Source of the DNA: Nemertoderma westbladi | Lineage: Eukaryota > Xenacoelomorpha > Nemertodermatida > Nemertodermatidae | Direction of reading: 5' to 3' | DNA length: 28,568 nt | NCBI GenBank assembly: GCA_032718475.1 | Contig: JAUCBJ010005391.1 | Span: 1-28,568, forward strand | Shown: positions 1-9,985 of the stretch, piece by piece | Layout of the letters: the number at the start of each line of letters is the position of its first letter | How positions within the stretch are numbered: the first letter of the stretch is position 1 | Notes under the pieces: model-generated | The model's input: only the letters and a program-made list of their open reading frames with translations | What the model was told of the DNA's origin: nothing | The model's database searches: none | Made by a program: the position numbers and the translations under genes

Positions 1-1231
1 CAATAAAGACATATAAATTTCGGCAGGTTAAACTGCTGAAGGTCTATAAAAGCGCGTACAGTCGTTTAGGTTCAATATTAGATTTTATAAATCCAAATTA
101 CCAAATAACCAACCACCTATTTTCAATTTTAAAGTGGCTCAATAGTCTTTCTACTTTTTCCACTGTAGACAGTTAGTACATACATTACACATTATATTTA
201 AACATTTTGAAATGGGGAAGCTACCTTGTCCTTTACCCTTTTTGATTATATAATACATAATGTCTATTTGTCTATAATTACGAATTTAATAAACAGAATT
301 TGAATAATCTTCGCAGATTTGTCTGACAACATGTACATAACATTACAAAAACAAATTCGTAAAACAGATTAAATTCCATTGCAAATAAACACTTCTTTGT
401 TTATTGCAGTGGTAGCATTATTGCGGGGACGCCTCAATGGGCTTCAACAGACACGTCAGAGTCCGGACAACAAATAGAATCAACTCACTCACCTTTATTA
501 CTACAGTACATAATGTTTACTCCTTGCTTGTGTCACAATGGTTAACTATGCATGTTATTACCCCGTGTTAAATAATAATACATGTTCTGGAATGAATATC
601 CCCGATGTGTTCTCCCTCTTACTACCAACTACCATTACGGGCCCTAACTACTTTTTGTTTCACTTTCACGCTCACTTCGTAACTCCCCAGCAAGCCAAGC
701 TGTAGCCAGACAAGACAACGAATAGAATCAACTCACCTTCATTTCTCGTACTGCTGTACCTGTCAGCCTGTACTCTGTACATGTACAGATGTACTGTAGT
801 ACAGGCCACAGCCACAGGCAGACAGGTCAGCAGGTTGCAGGTCTACTTCCAGACTTTGGACTTCAGTACAAACTTCCTACTTAAATTTATTTCAGCACCC
901 GTAAGGCCGTAACGGCAGTACGGCAACGCCTGAACGCTGCAACGGTAGCTGGTCTGGTTGCTGGTAGCGGTAAGCCCCTAACTGCCTAAGCTGGAATTGG
1001 TATTGGAATTTTTTATTTGACGTCAAACAGTCAAATCAGCTAAAATATGAAATTTAAGCTGTAGCAGTCTGGCAGTAGTAGCGGTTGCAAGAGAATCTGA
1101 CTACTGACTACCGGTATTAATTGTGTTGGTCTTTGTTTTACCGGTCTGCCGGTATAATTCTGTAATTCAGTAATTTCAGAATTTATTTCAGTATTTAGGG
1201 CCCTATCATCTTTTTCTTTTCAGTTTTTGTT
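1..1231. other. Non-coding sequence, no gene seen
   Basis: No open frame or known element is recognisable. The sequence is AT-rich with many short CAGTA/TACTG words. A phrase with the core AATAGAATCAACTCAC occurs twice (about 466-492 and 713-738), each time followed by a CCTT(T/C)ATT-like stretch, so a short direct duplication about 245 bp apart is present. Confidence 0.5.
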
Positions 1232-1236
1232 ATGTA

Positions 1237-1290
1237 CAGTTGGGTATTCTCAGCGAGATTTCGCTGCTTTGTGAAACCAAATCTCGCTGC
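1237..1290 (+). repeat. Left arm of a 54 bp inverted repeat (outer TIR)
   Basis: The first 30 bases, beginning CAGTTGGGTATTCTC, are the exact reverse complement of 18975-19004. The match continues imperfectly to 1290 through a second AACCAAATCTCGCTGC block. ATGTA lies directly outside both arms (1232-1236 and 19005-19009), as a 5 bp target-site duplication would. The motif CAGCGA...TCGCTG is itself palindromic and recurs at 18753-18769. Either these are the ends of one transposon now inflated to 17.8 kb by nested insertions, or two related elements landed in opposite orientation. Confidence 0.7.
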
Positions 1291-1437
1291 CTATTTCCTC
1301 ACAATTGCAGCCAAATCGGGTTGCCTTTGAGATCTCCGAACATCAAAGGATGCCCGACTTGCTACTTGAGATCTGCTAGACATACCTGCTGGGATATGAG
1401 TGACATCTTTCTGAGTCTCAATTCAGTAAGGGAAAAT

Positions 1438-1605
1438 ACCCCGAATCGGGGTACAGCTCTATACACCGAATCGGTGTCATAGTGGAAAATAGTGACACCG
1501 ATTCGAGATTTTCAGTAGAAAGCTATACCCCGAATCGGTGCTCTACTAGAAAATCTTCAGGCAGCGGAAAAATTAGGTATACCCCGAATCGGGGTATAAG
1601 AGTTA
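1438..1605. repeat. Left subterminal palindrome cluster (CCCCGAATCGGGG type)
   Basis: About five palindromes or half-palindromes built on CCGAATCGG stand within 170 bp, including exact CCCCGAATCGGGG at 1439-1451 and 1582-1594 and CACCGAATCGGTG at 1464-1476. They begin inside the TIR, so they look like binding sites belonging to the transposon end. Confidence 0.75.
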
Positions 1606-1917
1606 TTTACGCCCCTCCAGAAAAATGATGTTTCACTCACGCCAGACTGGAATTCATAGTGCGAAAATTACATTTTGTGTAGTACAATACTGTTTCATAC
1701 AGTCATAATATAAATGTAGTAACTATATTGATAGATAGGGCCTACTACTGAAGTACGGGAGGTACTGTATATCACTATATTGTACATTTACATTATTATT
1801 ATTGCAGTCTTATTTGTCTATCAACTGATTTATAAATATGGATATGATAACAAAAAGTATGTTTTTTAATCGACACGGAGTACCAGTACATTAGTACCAG
1901 TACAGTAAAATTCCATT

Positions 1918-2120
1918 ATTAAGAGATAGGAGCAGGTTACAGTAGCTGCTTTTTTTAACCAAAACAATACATGAAACTACACTTCGAAATTGAGGGAAAA
2001 TAGTAAGTTGTAGTTACAGTGGTGGGGTGGTGCTTTTAACTAATACAATAAACGAAGCTAATCGTAATTAACTGACAAGAGCTGGTTAAAGTTGCAGTGC
2101 TTCTAACCAAACCAATAAAG
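1918..2120 (-). repeat. Copies of the dispersed GTAACCTGCTCC repeat, reverse orientation
   Basis: The reverse complement of 1918-1970 reads GTATTGTTTTGGTT...TACTGTAACCTGCTCC, the same phrase seen at 2991-3058, 15925-15970 and three times at 16386-16560. Two weaker copies follow at about 2030-2060 and 2080-2120. No coding potential is credible. Confidence 0.6.
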
Positions 2121-2239
2121 GAAACTAGATATTGACGGAAAAAAGCTGAAGTAAAATACAGTACATTTTCTTCGGCCGTTAGGCCAGGGATTGCGCACAA
2201 AGTCAGACGACTTATTTCCATTGCGGACCCCCAGAGCTA

Positions 2240-2325
2240 TACTCCCCAGAGGAATTTCCAGTACTCATTTAGCTACCATTTAATGACGCAAGGCAGAGAT
2301 GCGCCCTGGTTAGACTCTTCAATAG
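2240..2325 (-). mobile_element. SINE body fragment
   Basis: On the minus strand this carries CATCTCTGCCTTGCGTC and ATTAAATGGTAGCTAAATG followed by AGTACTGG. The plus strand at about 15490-15555 carries the same phrases inside a SINE with a tRNA-like head. This copy lacks the tRNA head, so it is 5'-truncated. It abuts the 31 bp minisatellite. Confidence 0.65.
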
Positions 2326-2340
2326 AATCTTCTTAGATTC

Positions 2341-2587
2341 TTCTGGCAAGCACGTATAATAACCTTGCCCATTCTGGCAAGCACGTATAATAACCTTCCC
2401 CATTCTGGCAAGCACGTATAATAACTTTGCCCGTTCTGGCAAGCACGTATATAACCTTGCCTGTTCTGGCAAGCACGTATAATAACCTTGCCCGTTCTGG
2501 CAAGCACGTATAATAACCTTGCCCGTTTGGGCAAGCACGTATAATAACCTTGCCCGTTCTGGCCAGCACGTATAATAACACGCAAGC
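2341..2587. repeat. 31 bp minisatellite, about 8 units
   Basis: Units of the form TTCTGGCAAGCACGTATAAT plus AACCTTGCCCG repeat about eight times with few changes; one unit is 30 bp and the last is degenerate. Because 31 is not a multiple of three, every reading frame through it cycles, which produces three overlapping false open frames on the minus strand. Confidence 0.9.
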
Positions 2588-2866
2588 AGATATTTTATAC
2601 CCTGCCAGTTTTAGCATATTAAACGATGAGTCGAGATATAATATTATTATGATAATTATTACGATTATAATACGAGAATTATAATATATGACAATGGCAT
2701 ACATGGATACATGAACAGATGAATACATTACATTGCAATGGCTTGCATATTATTTATAGACAATAAAATACAGTACGTGAAACCTAAATACAGTACGTGA
2801 AAACTACAGAACTATGGTAGTATTATGTACTGTAGCTACTTAGTATTGAATTAACATACTACTGTA

Positions 2867-3129
2867 GGGGGGGGGGGGGGGGGGGGGGGGCATCTGGACG
2901 CAATAAAAATTAATCCCTCTCCAAGGTAAATTCGACGCAAATAACAGCGGATTACTCTCAAAAATAAGACTGTAACCTATTCTATTGTGCTTAGTTTATT
3001 GTTTTGGTTAAAATAACGTGCCACTGTAACCTGCTCCTTTCCCTAAATTGATAATTTAACATTGAGGCGGGATATTAATTCGCCAAGTCGGGTTTTGCGT
3101 CCAGTCCCCCCCCCCCCCCCCCCCCCCCC
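2867..3129. mobile_element. 263 bp element bounded by G24 and C24
   Basis: A run of 24 G (2867-2890) and a run of 24 C (3106-3129) face each other. Immediately inside, CATCTGGACGCAA on the left mirrors ACTGGACGCAA read from the right, so the poly-G tracts are the outer part of a terminal inverted repeat. The interior holds one copy of the GTAACCTGCTCC repeat (2991-3058). The left ~70 bp is repeated at 8376-8450. I do not recognise the family. Confidence 0.6.
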
Positions 3130-3527
3130 TGACTCCAACACACACAACACTACTCAACCCACCCCTCTAGGTGTACAACTTAATCCAGGATGACTAATAC
3201 TAATATTAGACAATGTAGGCCTACGCCATAATAAAAAATAAATGTAATAGCCTACTGTAAATCACATTAGCGGCAACTGCTCTGCCACCAGGAATAGCTC
3301 ACATTATAAACTTGGCCCATTTAATACACTACCACTTTGTCACTGACGATGACAAATTACGTATAATAACAAACAATAATACAATAGGAAATCACCAAAT
3401 GTACTCGCATCGAAAATATATTAAATATTTTAATTAATTTGTTCGTTTATATAACACTAATACTAATTAAAATATGAATTACATCACGAAAATCCATTAA
3501 AAATATAAAAAACGACTAGAAAATATA

Positions 3528-3945
3528 CACCGAATCGGTGTCAGAGTGGAAAAAAAGAGCCGATTCGGTGTATTTTCGAGAAAATTGAATTCCTGAATCG
3601 GTGTACTAGAAAATACTGACCCCGAATCGGTGCTTCTGCAGGCTGTATGAATATATCACAAGCCCCCATTCGGGGTACAGGGAGTCCTGGATACCCTGAT
3701 TCGGGGTATAATTTACATTAGATTTTCCGGTACAATATCGAAGCCGGAAGATTTCATTATTACTCCAAAGTTTTCTTATTTGTAGTACACACCAATGTGT
3801 ATTCGAATATGTTAAAACGAAATTGCGGAATTAAAATCTTCATATGCGGAAATGAAGGAGAAAAAATGTCTATGGGAGAACCCCGAATCGGGGTATCACA
3901 AAACCCCGAATGGGGGTTTGCTTCTATACCCCGATTCGGGGTATT
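3528..3945. repeat. Right subterminal palindrome cluster
   Basis: About nine variants of CCCCGAATCGGGG or CACCGAATCGGTG occur, among them exact copies at 3528-3540 and 3881-3893 and CCCCGATTCGGGG at 3929-3941 inside the right TIR. Single mismatches in several arms show decay. The open frame over 3852-4046 is a by-product of these repeats. Confidence 0.75.
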
Positions 3946-3956
3946 TTCCCTTACTG

Positions 3957-4230
3957 CAATTGCCTAACTACAAACTTCCCCAAGCCGTAGGTATCACGTA
4001 CCTAATAGCAACAGACTCAGACTCCCAAATGGCCACTGGGCTTTAGTCAGATTGATGAATAGGATGGCCGCATCTACCTACAGTAGGTCCAGAGGTCTAT
4101 ACCAGTATAGAGCTGTGATGTAACTCCTACATGTCTTACTACCAGCGAGGCTTTGTATTCACTTTCACAGGTTTCGTATATCAGTATAATCCTATTATAT
4201 CGCTTAACAATCATGCATTAATATGCTAAT
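3957..4230. other. Short unassigned stretch between two insertions
   Basis: Between the right TSD of the palindrome-armed element and the left TSD of the LINE fragment I see no gene or repeat that I can name. By position it would belong to the interior of the outer 1237-19004 element or to the locus it landed in. Confidence 0.4.
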
Positions 4231-4243
4231 ATGCAGTATGCAC

Positions 4244-4556
4244 TACTACTAGGATCGGCATGCTGCATTGCAGCTGCATTTTTAAGAATGCTGTGCCGGC
4301 TTGTCAACAAAATTGCACCGCCACAACTCCCTATCACCCATGACATTTGCTAGATCATCCGCATCTTTAAGGCCAGTGTCCTTTAAGATGCGTCTCAAGA
4401 AAGTCATGGGCTGTCCACCATGCTTATTCACTCCATGAGGCTGCCAAAGTACAAGATTATGCACTGGCTGGTCCTCACGGCGAAAGCAATGTCCTGCAAA
4501 GCGGAGGCGATTTTGTTCTATGTGTCAAGCTTGGGGGAACCAATGAGACACCTCCA
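4244..4556 (-). mobile_element. 5'-truncated LINE tail with 13 bp TSD
   Basis: The minus strand is nearly identical to the 3' end of the LINE at 11780-12090, encoding the same C-terminal residues (DADDLANVMGDRELWRCNF) followed by the same 3' UTR and a short (TAG)n tail. It is flanked by a perfect 13 bp direct repeat ATGCAGTATGCAC at 4231-4243 and 4557-4569, the mark of target-primed insertion. Only the last ~310 bp of the LINE were copied. The CDS frame is broken upstream of that C-terminal run. Confidence 0.88.
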
Positions 4557-4668
4557 ATGCAGTATGCACACTTCAGCACTTACAGTAGAGAATCAGAAAT
4601 TGAATACATATCTGTATAAGTAAGTGAATAAGCGTGTATGTATAGATGTACTGACTTCAGTTAGGGAG

Positions 4669-4925
4669 CACTACCCAGAATGGGGGTGGACGGACACCCT
4701 GAAAGGGGGTGGACAACTGTCGTCAACTGAGCAATTTTTGACTTGAATTTGTATGTAAAATTACAAAAATCAAGTACGAAAGTTTCGTGTTCGGTACGTT
4801 ATATTGAAATTTATATCATTAGATAGAGCATATCGAAATACATATTTTGTATGTACAAAAATAAATTTCTATGTATAGAAAAAGTTTTATTAGCAAATGA
4901 AGATGATCCACCCCGTTTCGCAGTG
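4669..4925. mobile_element. Possible small CACTA-like inverted-repeat element
   Basis: The left side starts CACTACCCAGAATGGGGGTG and contains a second GAAAGGGGGTGGAC. The right side, read in reverse, gives CACTGCGAAACGGGGTGGAT. Shared CACT start and GGGGTGGA core suggest short imperfect TIRs around a 257 bp AT-rich body. I could not see a clear target duplication, so this is tentative. Confidence 0.4.
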
Positions 4926-5864
4926 GACAGTCACTTTTTTAACAGCACACAAAAGCCAAGCGGCACTGCCTTTCAACTAGTCTGGAGAAGTGTGTAGTGG
5001 AGATAGAGATGCCTGATAATTGACAGATGCAGTTCTGGCAGAGAGCTCTCTTTATATTTAGGCTATTGAGGTATTGAGCTGTTTAATGGATTGGTTGTTG
5101 GAGACAATTAAATTGAACCAGGGGCGGTATTCATAGAGTTAGTGTTAGTTACAGCTACTTAGTGACAGCTTTTAGTAAGAGCTGCAACTATGTTTAGTAA
5201 GAGCTATCTGTTACTAAAAACAACTGATTTTAGTAAGAGCATTGACTTAATTTAGTTTCAACTAGCCCTTAAAAAATATCAGTATTCATAAACTGTTACT
5301 AAACTTAGTTCTAGCCCATTAGTAGCAGTGCCGGTACTTTAACTTATGTTTATCGAAAAGATTTCAGTTTTAACTTACTGACTTAAGGACGGTAGCTATG
5401 CCCGGCATGTCTCTATGTTTAGTGGTATACTGTTTTACTAGTATTGGTAGCCTACATTAAACCCATTAATTTTATTGGTCACTGAAACAATTCCTGTTTT
5501 CCAGTAAATTTTTTTCGTTATCAAATATATATTTCCTCCACTCAATTTAATTATCACTAAAATATATTTTTGAATCATCAAAAATAAATCTGTTACGGCC
5601 TGTTGTAATAAAATCCCTTCATTATTTAGGTTCGAATAACGTGGCACTGTAAGCTGCCCTTTCCCACATCTTAGCAATAATTTATAATTAATAGATTTAA
5701 TGTTAATTAATAGATTTTAGTGGAAACTGAATATTTTAGCGATTTCCTGTTAAAATTTTAGTGAAAAATTAATATTTTTAGTAAGGCGATAAATCAATTG
5801 GCTACCATTATCGAATACCATTATTTACATTTGGTAATAGAGAGGAAAAGAGTGAAGTGGGAAC

Positions 5865-6629
5865 TAGGGCTCGATCGGAGTTGGGATTTGGCCGGAGCCG
5901 GAGCAGGAGCCGGAGTTGGACAATTTGGCCGGAGCCGGAGCAGGAGCCGGAGTTTTTCAAAATTTAAAAAATTTAATTATTTATTTACTTAAAAATAAAG
6001 TATGGTTATCGTTCGCCAATCGCTCATAATCAATCCTACTGTAGGTCTAATTAATTTCATAATTTATAGATTTACGAATTTTCAATTTAAAATTTAAGTA
6101 ATTAATCTATCACGGACAGACGGCCTGACGCTGACGGCGACGGCCTGACGGCTAAAAATTACCTACAGTACCTAACTCACTAACTGTCTAACTGTGGTAG
6201 AGGTGTGTACTGTAGGTAGCCTACCGTACGTGTACCAGTACTGCAGTACAGTATGCTGACATGACAGCAGTAAATGGCTGCAGTGGTACAGTCTGACAGT
6301 GTACAATCATAGCATTTACAATTTTTTACAGTAGGGCCTATCTGTAATAGTCTGCTAGTCAGCCAGCTGGCCAGTACCAGTACTGCAGTACAGTCAGTCA
6401 GTCATTGACTTTAAGTAAATACTGCAGTATTATCAGATTATACTTGATATTGAAGCTGTACTACAGTACTTATAGTTTTAAATAATTGTTCAGATTAGAA
6501 TATGCACGAAATATAATACTTTATTAAAAAATTAACTCCGGCAATATTTTTACCGGAGCCGGAGCAGGAGCCGGAGGTGCCAAAATGGCCGGAGCCGGAG
6601 CCGGAGGCCGGAGCTCCGATCGAGCCCTA
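5865..6629 (+). mobile_element. hAT-type non-autonomous element, copy A (765 bp)
   Basis: The ends are a 16 bp inverted repeat TAGGGCTCGATCGGAG. The 8 bp direct repeat GTGGGAAC lies outside on both sides (5857-5864, 6630-6637). Eight-base duplications and a TAGGG start fit hAT elements. Just inside each end are GGAGCC-rich subterminal repeats, the left pair separated by TTGGACAATTT. No transposase is encoded; the 64-residue frame at 5798-5992 is translated simple sequence. Confidence 0.88.
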
Positions 6630-6883
6630 GTGGGAACGCTACCGCTTTTTTATCTTGCGAAAGTTCGCGAATGGTAGAATTCTTTAGCGAAACACATTTT
6701 CAACGGAAGCGGACCGTTCGGGAGCAATCTCACCATTCAAGAATATAAGCTGAAATTTGGAAATTTAAGTCGGATATATGTTTAAAAAACAAAAAGCTTT
6801 ATGTCGTTACATGTGACAGTTTCTCTGCAACAACACATTTGCAATTAACAGAGAATGCTAGAAAATCAAGAGAGAGTATAATG

Positions 6884-7705
6884 TAGGGCTCGATCGGAGT
6901 TGGGATTTGGCCGGAGCCGGAGCAGGAGCCGGAGTTGGACAATTTGGCCGGAGCCGGAGCAGGAGCCGGAGTTTTTCAAAAATTTTAATAATTTAATTAT
7001 TTATTTAAAAAAAATAAAGTATGGTTATCGTTCGCCAATCGCTCAAAATCAATCATACTGTACGTCATGTAATCATGCTGTAGGTCTAATTAATTTCATA
7101 ATGTATAGATTTACGAATTTTCAATTTAAAATTTAAGTAGGCCTAATTAATTTATCACGGACAGACGGCCTGACGTGACAGCTAAAAATTACCTACAGTA
7201 GCCTACCTAACTCACTAACCGTGGTAGAGATGTGTACTGTCAGACTGTAGGTAGCCTACCGTACGTGTACCAGTACTGCAGTACAGTATGCTGGCAGCTG
7301 GCATGGCATGACAGCAGTAAATGGCTGCAGTGGTACAGCTACAGTGTACATTCATAGCATTTACAATTTTTTACAGTAGGGCCTATCTGTAATCTGGTAA
7401 TAGTCTGCTAGTACGCCAGCTGGCCAGTACCAGCAACCAGTACTGCAGTACAGTACAGTCAGTCAGTCATTGACTTTAAGTAAATACTGCAGTACTGCAG
7501 TACCGGTATTATGCTTGATATTGAAGCTGTACTACAGTACTTACTTCAGTACTTATAGTGTAAATAATTGTTCAGATTAGAATATGCACGAAATATAATA
7601 CTTTATTAAAAAATTAACTCCGGCAATATTTTTACCGGAGCCGGAGCCGGAGGTGCCAAAATGGCCGGAGCCGGAGCCGGAGGCCGGAGCTCCGATCGAG
7701 CCCTA
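6884..7705 (+). mobile_element. hAT-type non-autonomous element, copy B (822 bp)
   Basis: Same ends and interior as the copy 255 bp upstream, same orientation, but with its own 8 bp duplication GTATAATG (6876-6883, 7706-7713). The two are therefore separate insertions, not a tandem duplication. It differs by small CAGTAC-rich insertions and by lacking one GCAGGA variation in the right subterminal repeat. Confidence 0.88.
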
Positions 7706-8009
7706 GTATAATGTGACCGGAGTCGTCAATAACATAATAACCATACTGTATGTATGAAGGCCAACATAGAATAAGTACGCTTTCTTACCAACTTAGTCAC
7801 ATCTTCATGTGACTAGAAATTTAAGTTACAGCTAATACTAACTTAAGTAAGACTAAGTTCTATGAATACGAGTTTAGCAACAACTAGTACTAAATACGTT
7901 AGTAATAAGTAGCACCAACTTCTCTGAATGCCGAATTAGTACAAGCACTTACTAACTTGTTGTGACTAGGACTAAGTTCCTAGTTAGTCACATTTATGAA
8001 TACCGCCCC

Positions 8010-8339
8010 AGTACACTGTTGCATTACATTACACAAAATACTGCTGCTACTACCAAGACCCACTCTACTACTAATAACACAAAACACCTCACCATGCAGC
8101 CATGCCCATGACTAAGAACCAAAGAGACTAAAAGATGGGACTGCAATTAAAGAGTTTATTGATTGCTATTAACTGATTAAGTTAAGGAATATTTATGCTA
8201 CAATTTCCAGGAAATGGAATACGGTATAGCCTACATTATTTATTTTGATAAATGATTATATATGCAGATAGGCCTATGTGACATATTGTTTTGTTACTTA
8301 AATTATTTATTTATTTTAATAAAATTGAATGGAAGAATG
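8010..8339. other. Non-coding sequence, nothing recognised
   Basis: AT-rich sequence downstream of the right TIR at 8009. I see no gene, repeat unit or element end before the G-rich run that starts near 8339. Confidence 0.4.
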
Positions 8340-8460
8340 GGGGGTGGGGGATGATCAAGGGGAGGGTGGGGGGGGGAGACTCGACGCAATCAAAATTAAA
8401 TCATCTCCAGGGGAAAATCGATGCAAATGACAGCTTATTACGCAATTGCACAAATGACGC
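8339..8460 (+). repeat. Relative of the poly-G-bounded element, degraded
   Basis: An interrupted G-rich tract (longest run 8368-8376) is followed by GACTCGACGCAATCAAAATT and, after a short gap, GCAAATGACAGC. The same order of words follows the G24 tract at 2867. The right end is not a clean poly-C, so this is a partial or decayed copy. Confidence 0.55.
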
Positions 8461-8529
8461 AATTCCTTGGCGAATTTGAATATTGTCTCCGCGAATTAAC
8501 AATGTTAATTATTTTGTTCGACATTAAAT

Positions 8530-8644
8530 AATCAGGGGGAACAATAAATTGGGGGACAATTGTCCCCCAATTGCCAATCACACTTACCCACAAATGATAA
8601 GATATTGTGGGGGGTAATTGCCCAGGGGGCAATTGTCCTCAGGG
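8530..8644. repeat. CAATTGTCC-type minisatellite, left part
   Basis: Irregular units built on GGGGGCAATTGTCCTCAGGG. CAATTG is a self-complementary core and the flanks alternate between poly-G and poly-C, so several units can fold as hairpins (for example around 8550-8572). The array resumes at 9268 after an insertion. Confidence 0.7.
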
Positions 8645-9259
8645 CCAGACTGGAATCCATACGCTTTGTGCCGGATTAATCCGGCGCACTTTGCAATAAA
8701 AGCGCGCCAATGCGGCGTGTGGCGCGCTCGAAAATCGTAAAGCGCGCCGCCTTTGGCGCGTGGTGCGCTCGAAAATCATAAAGCGCGCCGGCTTATCAGC
8801 TTTGGCGCGTGGCTCTCCCAAAAATAAAAACCGGCGCCGATTTGTTAGTTTACAGGTTTAACAATTATGGAAGTGCCTTAAAAATAGCATTAGCTGTTTA
8901 AAAATTTCGGCTCGCTTCGCTCGCCTTTCTTTTTCTGTTGTATGGTTCAGTGGTTAGGCTACTGTTGTATACAGATATAGGGCAGCAGGAACTGGTACAG
9001 CAGTACTGACTGACATTGACAGATTGGTTACACTCCCTCAAAATTGAATTTGCATTGGCGTGGCGCTCTTCAAAATTGTTTCAATAATGTGTGGCGCGCT
9101 TAACAATTTAGTTGGCGCGGGGTTTCTTCGAAATTGCATCGGCGTGCTTAAAAATTTAGTTGGCGCGGGGTTTTTCTTCGAAATGGCATCGGCGCGCGGC
9201 GCGCATAAAAATTGGTCGGCGCGCTATCCGGCGCACTTTTTGGATGGATTCCATACAGG
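8645..9259. mobile_element. GCGCGC-rich non-autonomous element, 8 bp TSD, inside the minisatellite
   Basis: The ends share TGGAATCCAT in inverted orientation, with a partly matching GGCC(A/T)G lead, giving about 18 bp of TIR. CCTCAGGG flanks both sides (8637-8644, 9260-9267). The body carries repeated words such as GTGGCGCGCT and GTTGGCGCGGGGTTTCTTCG next to both ends. An 8 bp duplication suggests a hAT-like mechanism. A caution is that CCTCAGGG is also part of the surrounding minisatellite unit, so the duplication could be two array units. Confidence 0.6.
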
Positions 9260-9267
9260 CCTCAGGG

Positions 9268-9690
9268 GGTAATGGTCCTCGGGGGCAATTGTCCAGGGGA
9301 CAATTGTCCGGGGGGCAATTGTCCTCAGGGCAATTATCCCTGGGGAACAATTGTCCTCCCTCACAGCCTCAGGGTGCAATTGTCTGCGGGGGCAATTTTC
9401 TGGGGGGCAATTGTAGGGGGAAATTGTCCACAGGGCTGCAGGGGGCAATCGTCCTCAAGGGATATTGCCCAGGGGGCAATTGTTCGGTGAGCAATGGTCC
9501 AAGGGGCAATTATCCAATTGGCAATTGTCCAAGGGGCAATTATCCAATTGGCAATTGTCCAAGGGGCAATTATCCAATTGGCAATTGTTCAAGGGGCAAT
9601 TGTCCTCAGGGTTGCAGGGGGCAATTGTTCTCAGGGCAAATATCCCCGGGGAGCAATTGTCCTCAGGGGGCAATTGTCTGCTGCTGCTGC
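9268..9690. repeat. CAATTGTCC-type minisatellite, right part
   Basis: About twenty irregular units of G(3-5)CAATTGTCC(T/A). A homogenised block at about 9500-9600 repeats a 30 bp unit (CAAGGGGCAATTATCCAATT plus GGCAATTGTC) three times. Open frames across it on both strands (rich in N-C-P or Q-L-S) are translated repeats, not genes. Confidence 0.85.
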
Positions 9691-9851
9691 AATTTTAGGA
9701 TCAGCTGTTATTTTGCAGTTTTGCGTCGATATGACCCTGCCTGCTGACAGAGTGTTGTATTTTAGTGCATTGAGAGTCCTACCCCTCTCCGCTCCCCCTA
9801 TACAGCTATACACCATGCCCTGGAATATAGATAGTTTCTTTATTCATGTTG

Positions 9852-9964
9852 AAGGTACCGGCGCAGTGGCGGTACTGGTACGGCTAATGTCGCGTTACGG
9901 CTAAATCTCCCAAAAAATAGTTGTAACGCGACAGTAGCCGTAACGCGACGACACCAAAGGTACC
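9852..9964. mobile_element. About 100 bp hairpin element
   Basis: GTCGCGTTACGGCT (9889-9902) is exactly complementary to AGCCGTAACGCGAC (9936-9949), and outer sequence continues the inverted symmetry imperfectly. AAGGTACC occurs just outside on both sides (9852-9859 and 9957-9964). This fits a very small MITE with an 8 bp duplication, or a stable hairpin from decayed inverted repeats. Confidence 0.45.
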
Positions 9965-9966
9965 TG

Positions 9967-9985
9967 CCCCCCCCCCCCCCCCCCC
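9967..9985. repeat. Poly-C tract, 19 bp
   Basis: Uninterrupted run of C next to the hairpin element. Confidence 0.95.

Larger units (their letters stand above)
1424..3956. mobile_element. 2.5 kb TIR transposon, non-autonomous, 5 bp TSD CAATT
   Basis: The two ends are perfect 30 bp inverted repeats, 1424-1453 and 3927-3956, beginning CAGTAAGGGAAAATACCCC. CAATT stands directly outside both (1419-1423 and 3957-3961). Both arms carry clusters of a 13 bp palindrome. No transposase frame is visible inside, so it moved with help from elsewhere. It carries nested passengers: a SINE fragment, a 31 bp minisatellite, a poly-G-bounded element and copies of a dispersed repeat. A 5 bp duplication with CAG ends recalls some hAT-like groups, but I do not assign a superfamily. 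Confidence 0.8.
5121..8009. mobile_element. TIR element, host for two nested hAT-type copies
   Basis: A perfect 15 bp inverted repeat GGGGCGGTATTCATA (5121-5135) and its complement (7995-8009) bound the region. Next to both ends are many TTAGTA/TACTAA words with local inverted symmetry (5137-5300 and 7790-7990). After removing the two nested copies, about 1.3 kb of AT-rich non-coding sequence remains. No target duplication is evident. It may be a fold-back or Harbinger-like MITE; the superfamily is not settled. Confidence 0.6.

Noticed and set aside
1240-1482. 80-residue plus-strand frame
   Set aside because: It spans the outer TIR and the palindrome cluster; no protein features.
2341-2587. 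CRISPR-like look of regularly spaced repeats
   Set aside because: Units are directly tandem with no unique spacers, and the sequence is eukaryotic.
2269-2728. Three overlapping frames with repeated VLARTGK/YYTCLPE words
   Set aside because: Produced by the 31 bp minisatellite read in three frames.
5798-7136. Two frames with GAGAGAG and RSRSRSRS runs
   Set aside because: Translation of GGAGCC subterminal repeats of the hAT-type MITE copies.
9160-9904. Overlapping frames rich in N-C-P, Q-L-S or G-Q-L on both strands
   Set aside because: They translate the CAATTG minisatellite and the GCGCGC element; no domain and no consistent frame.
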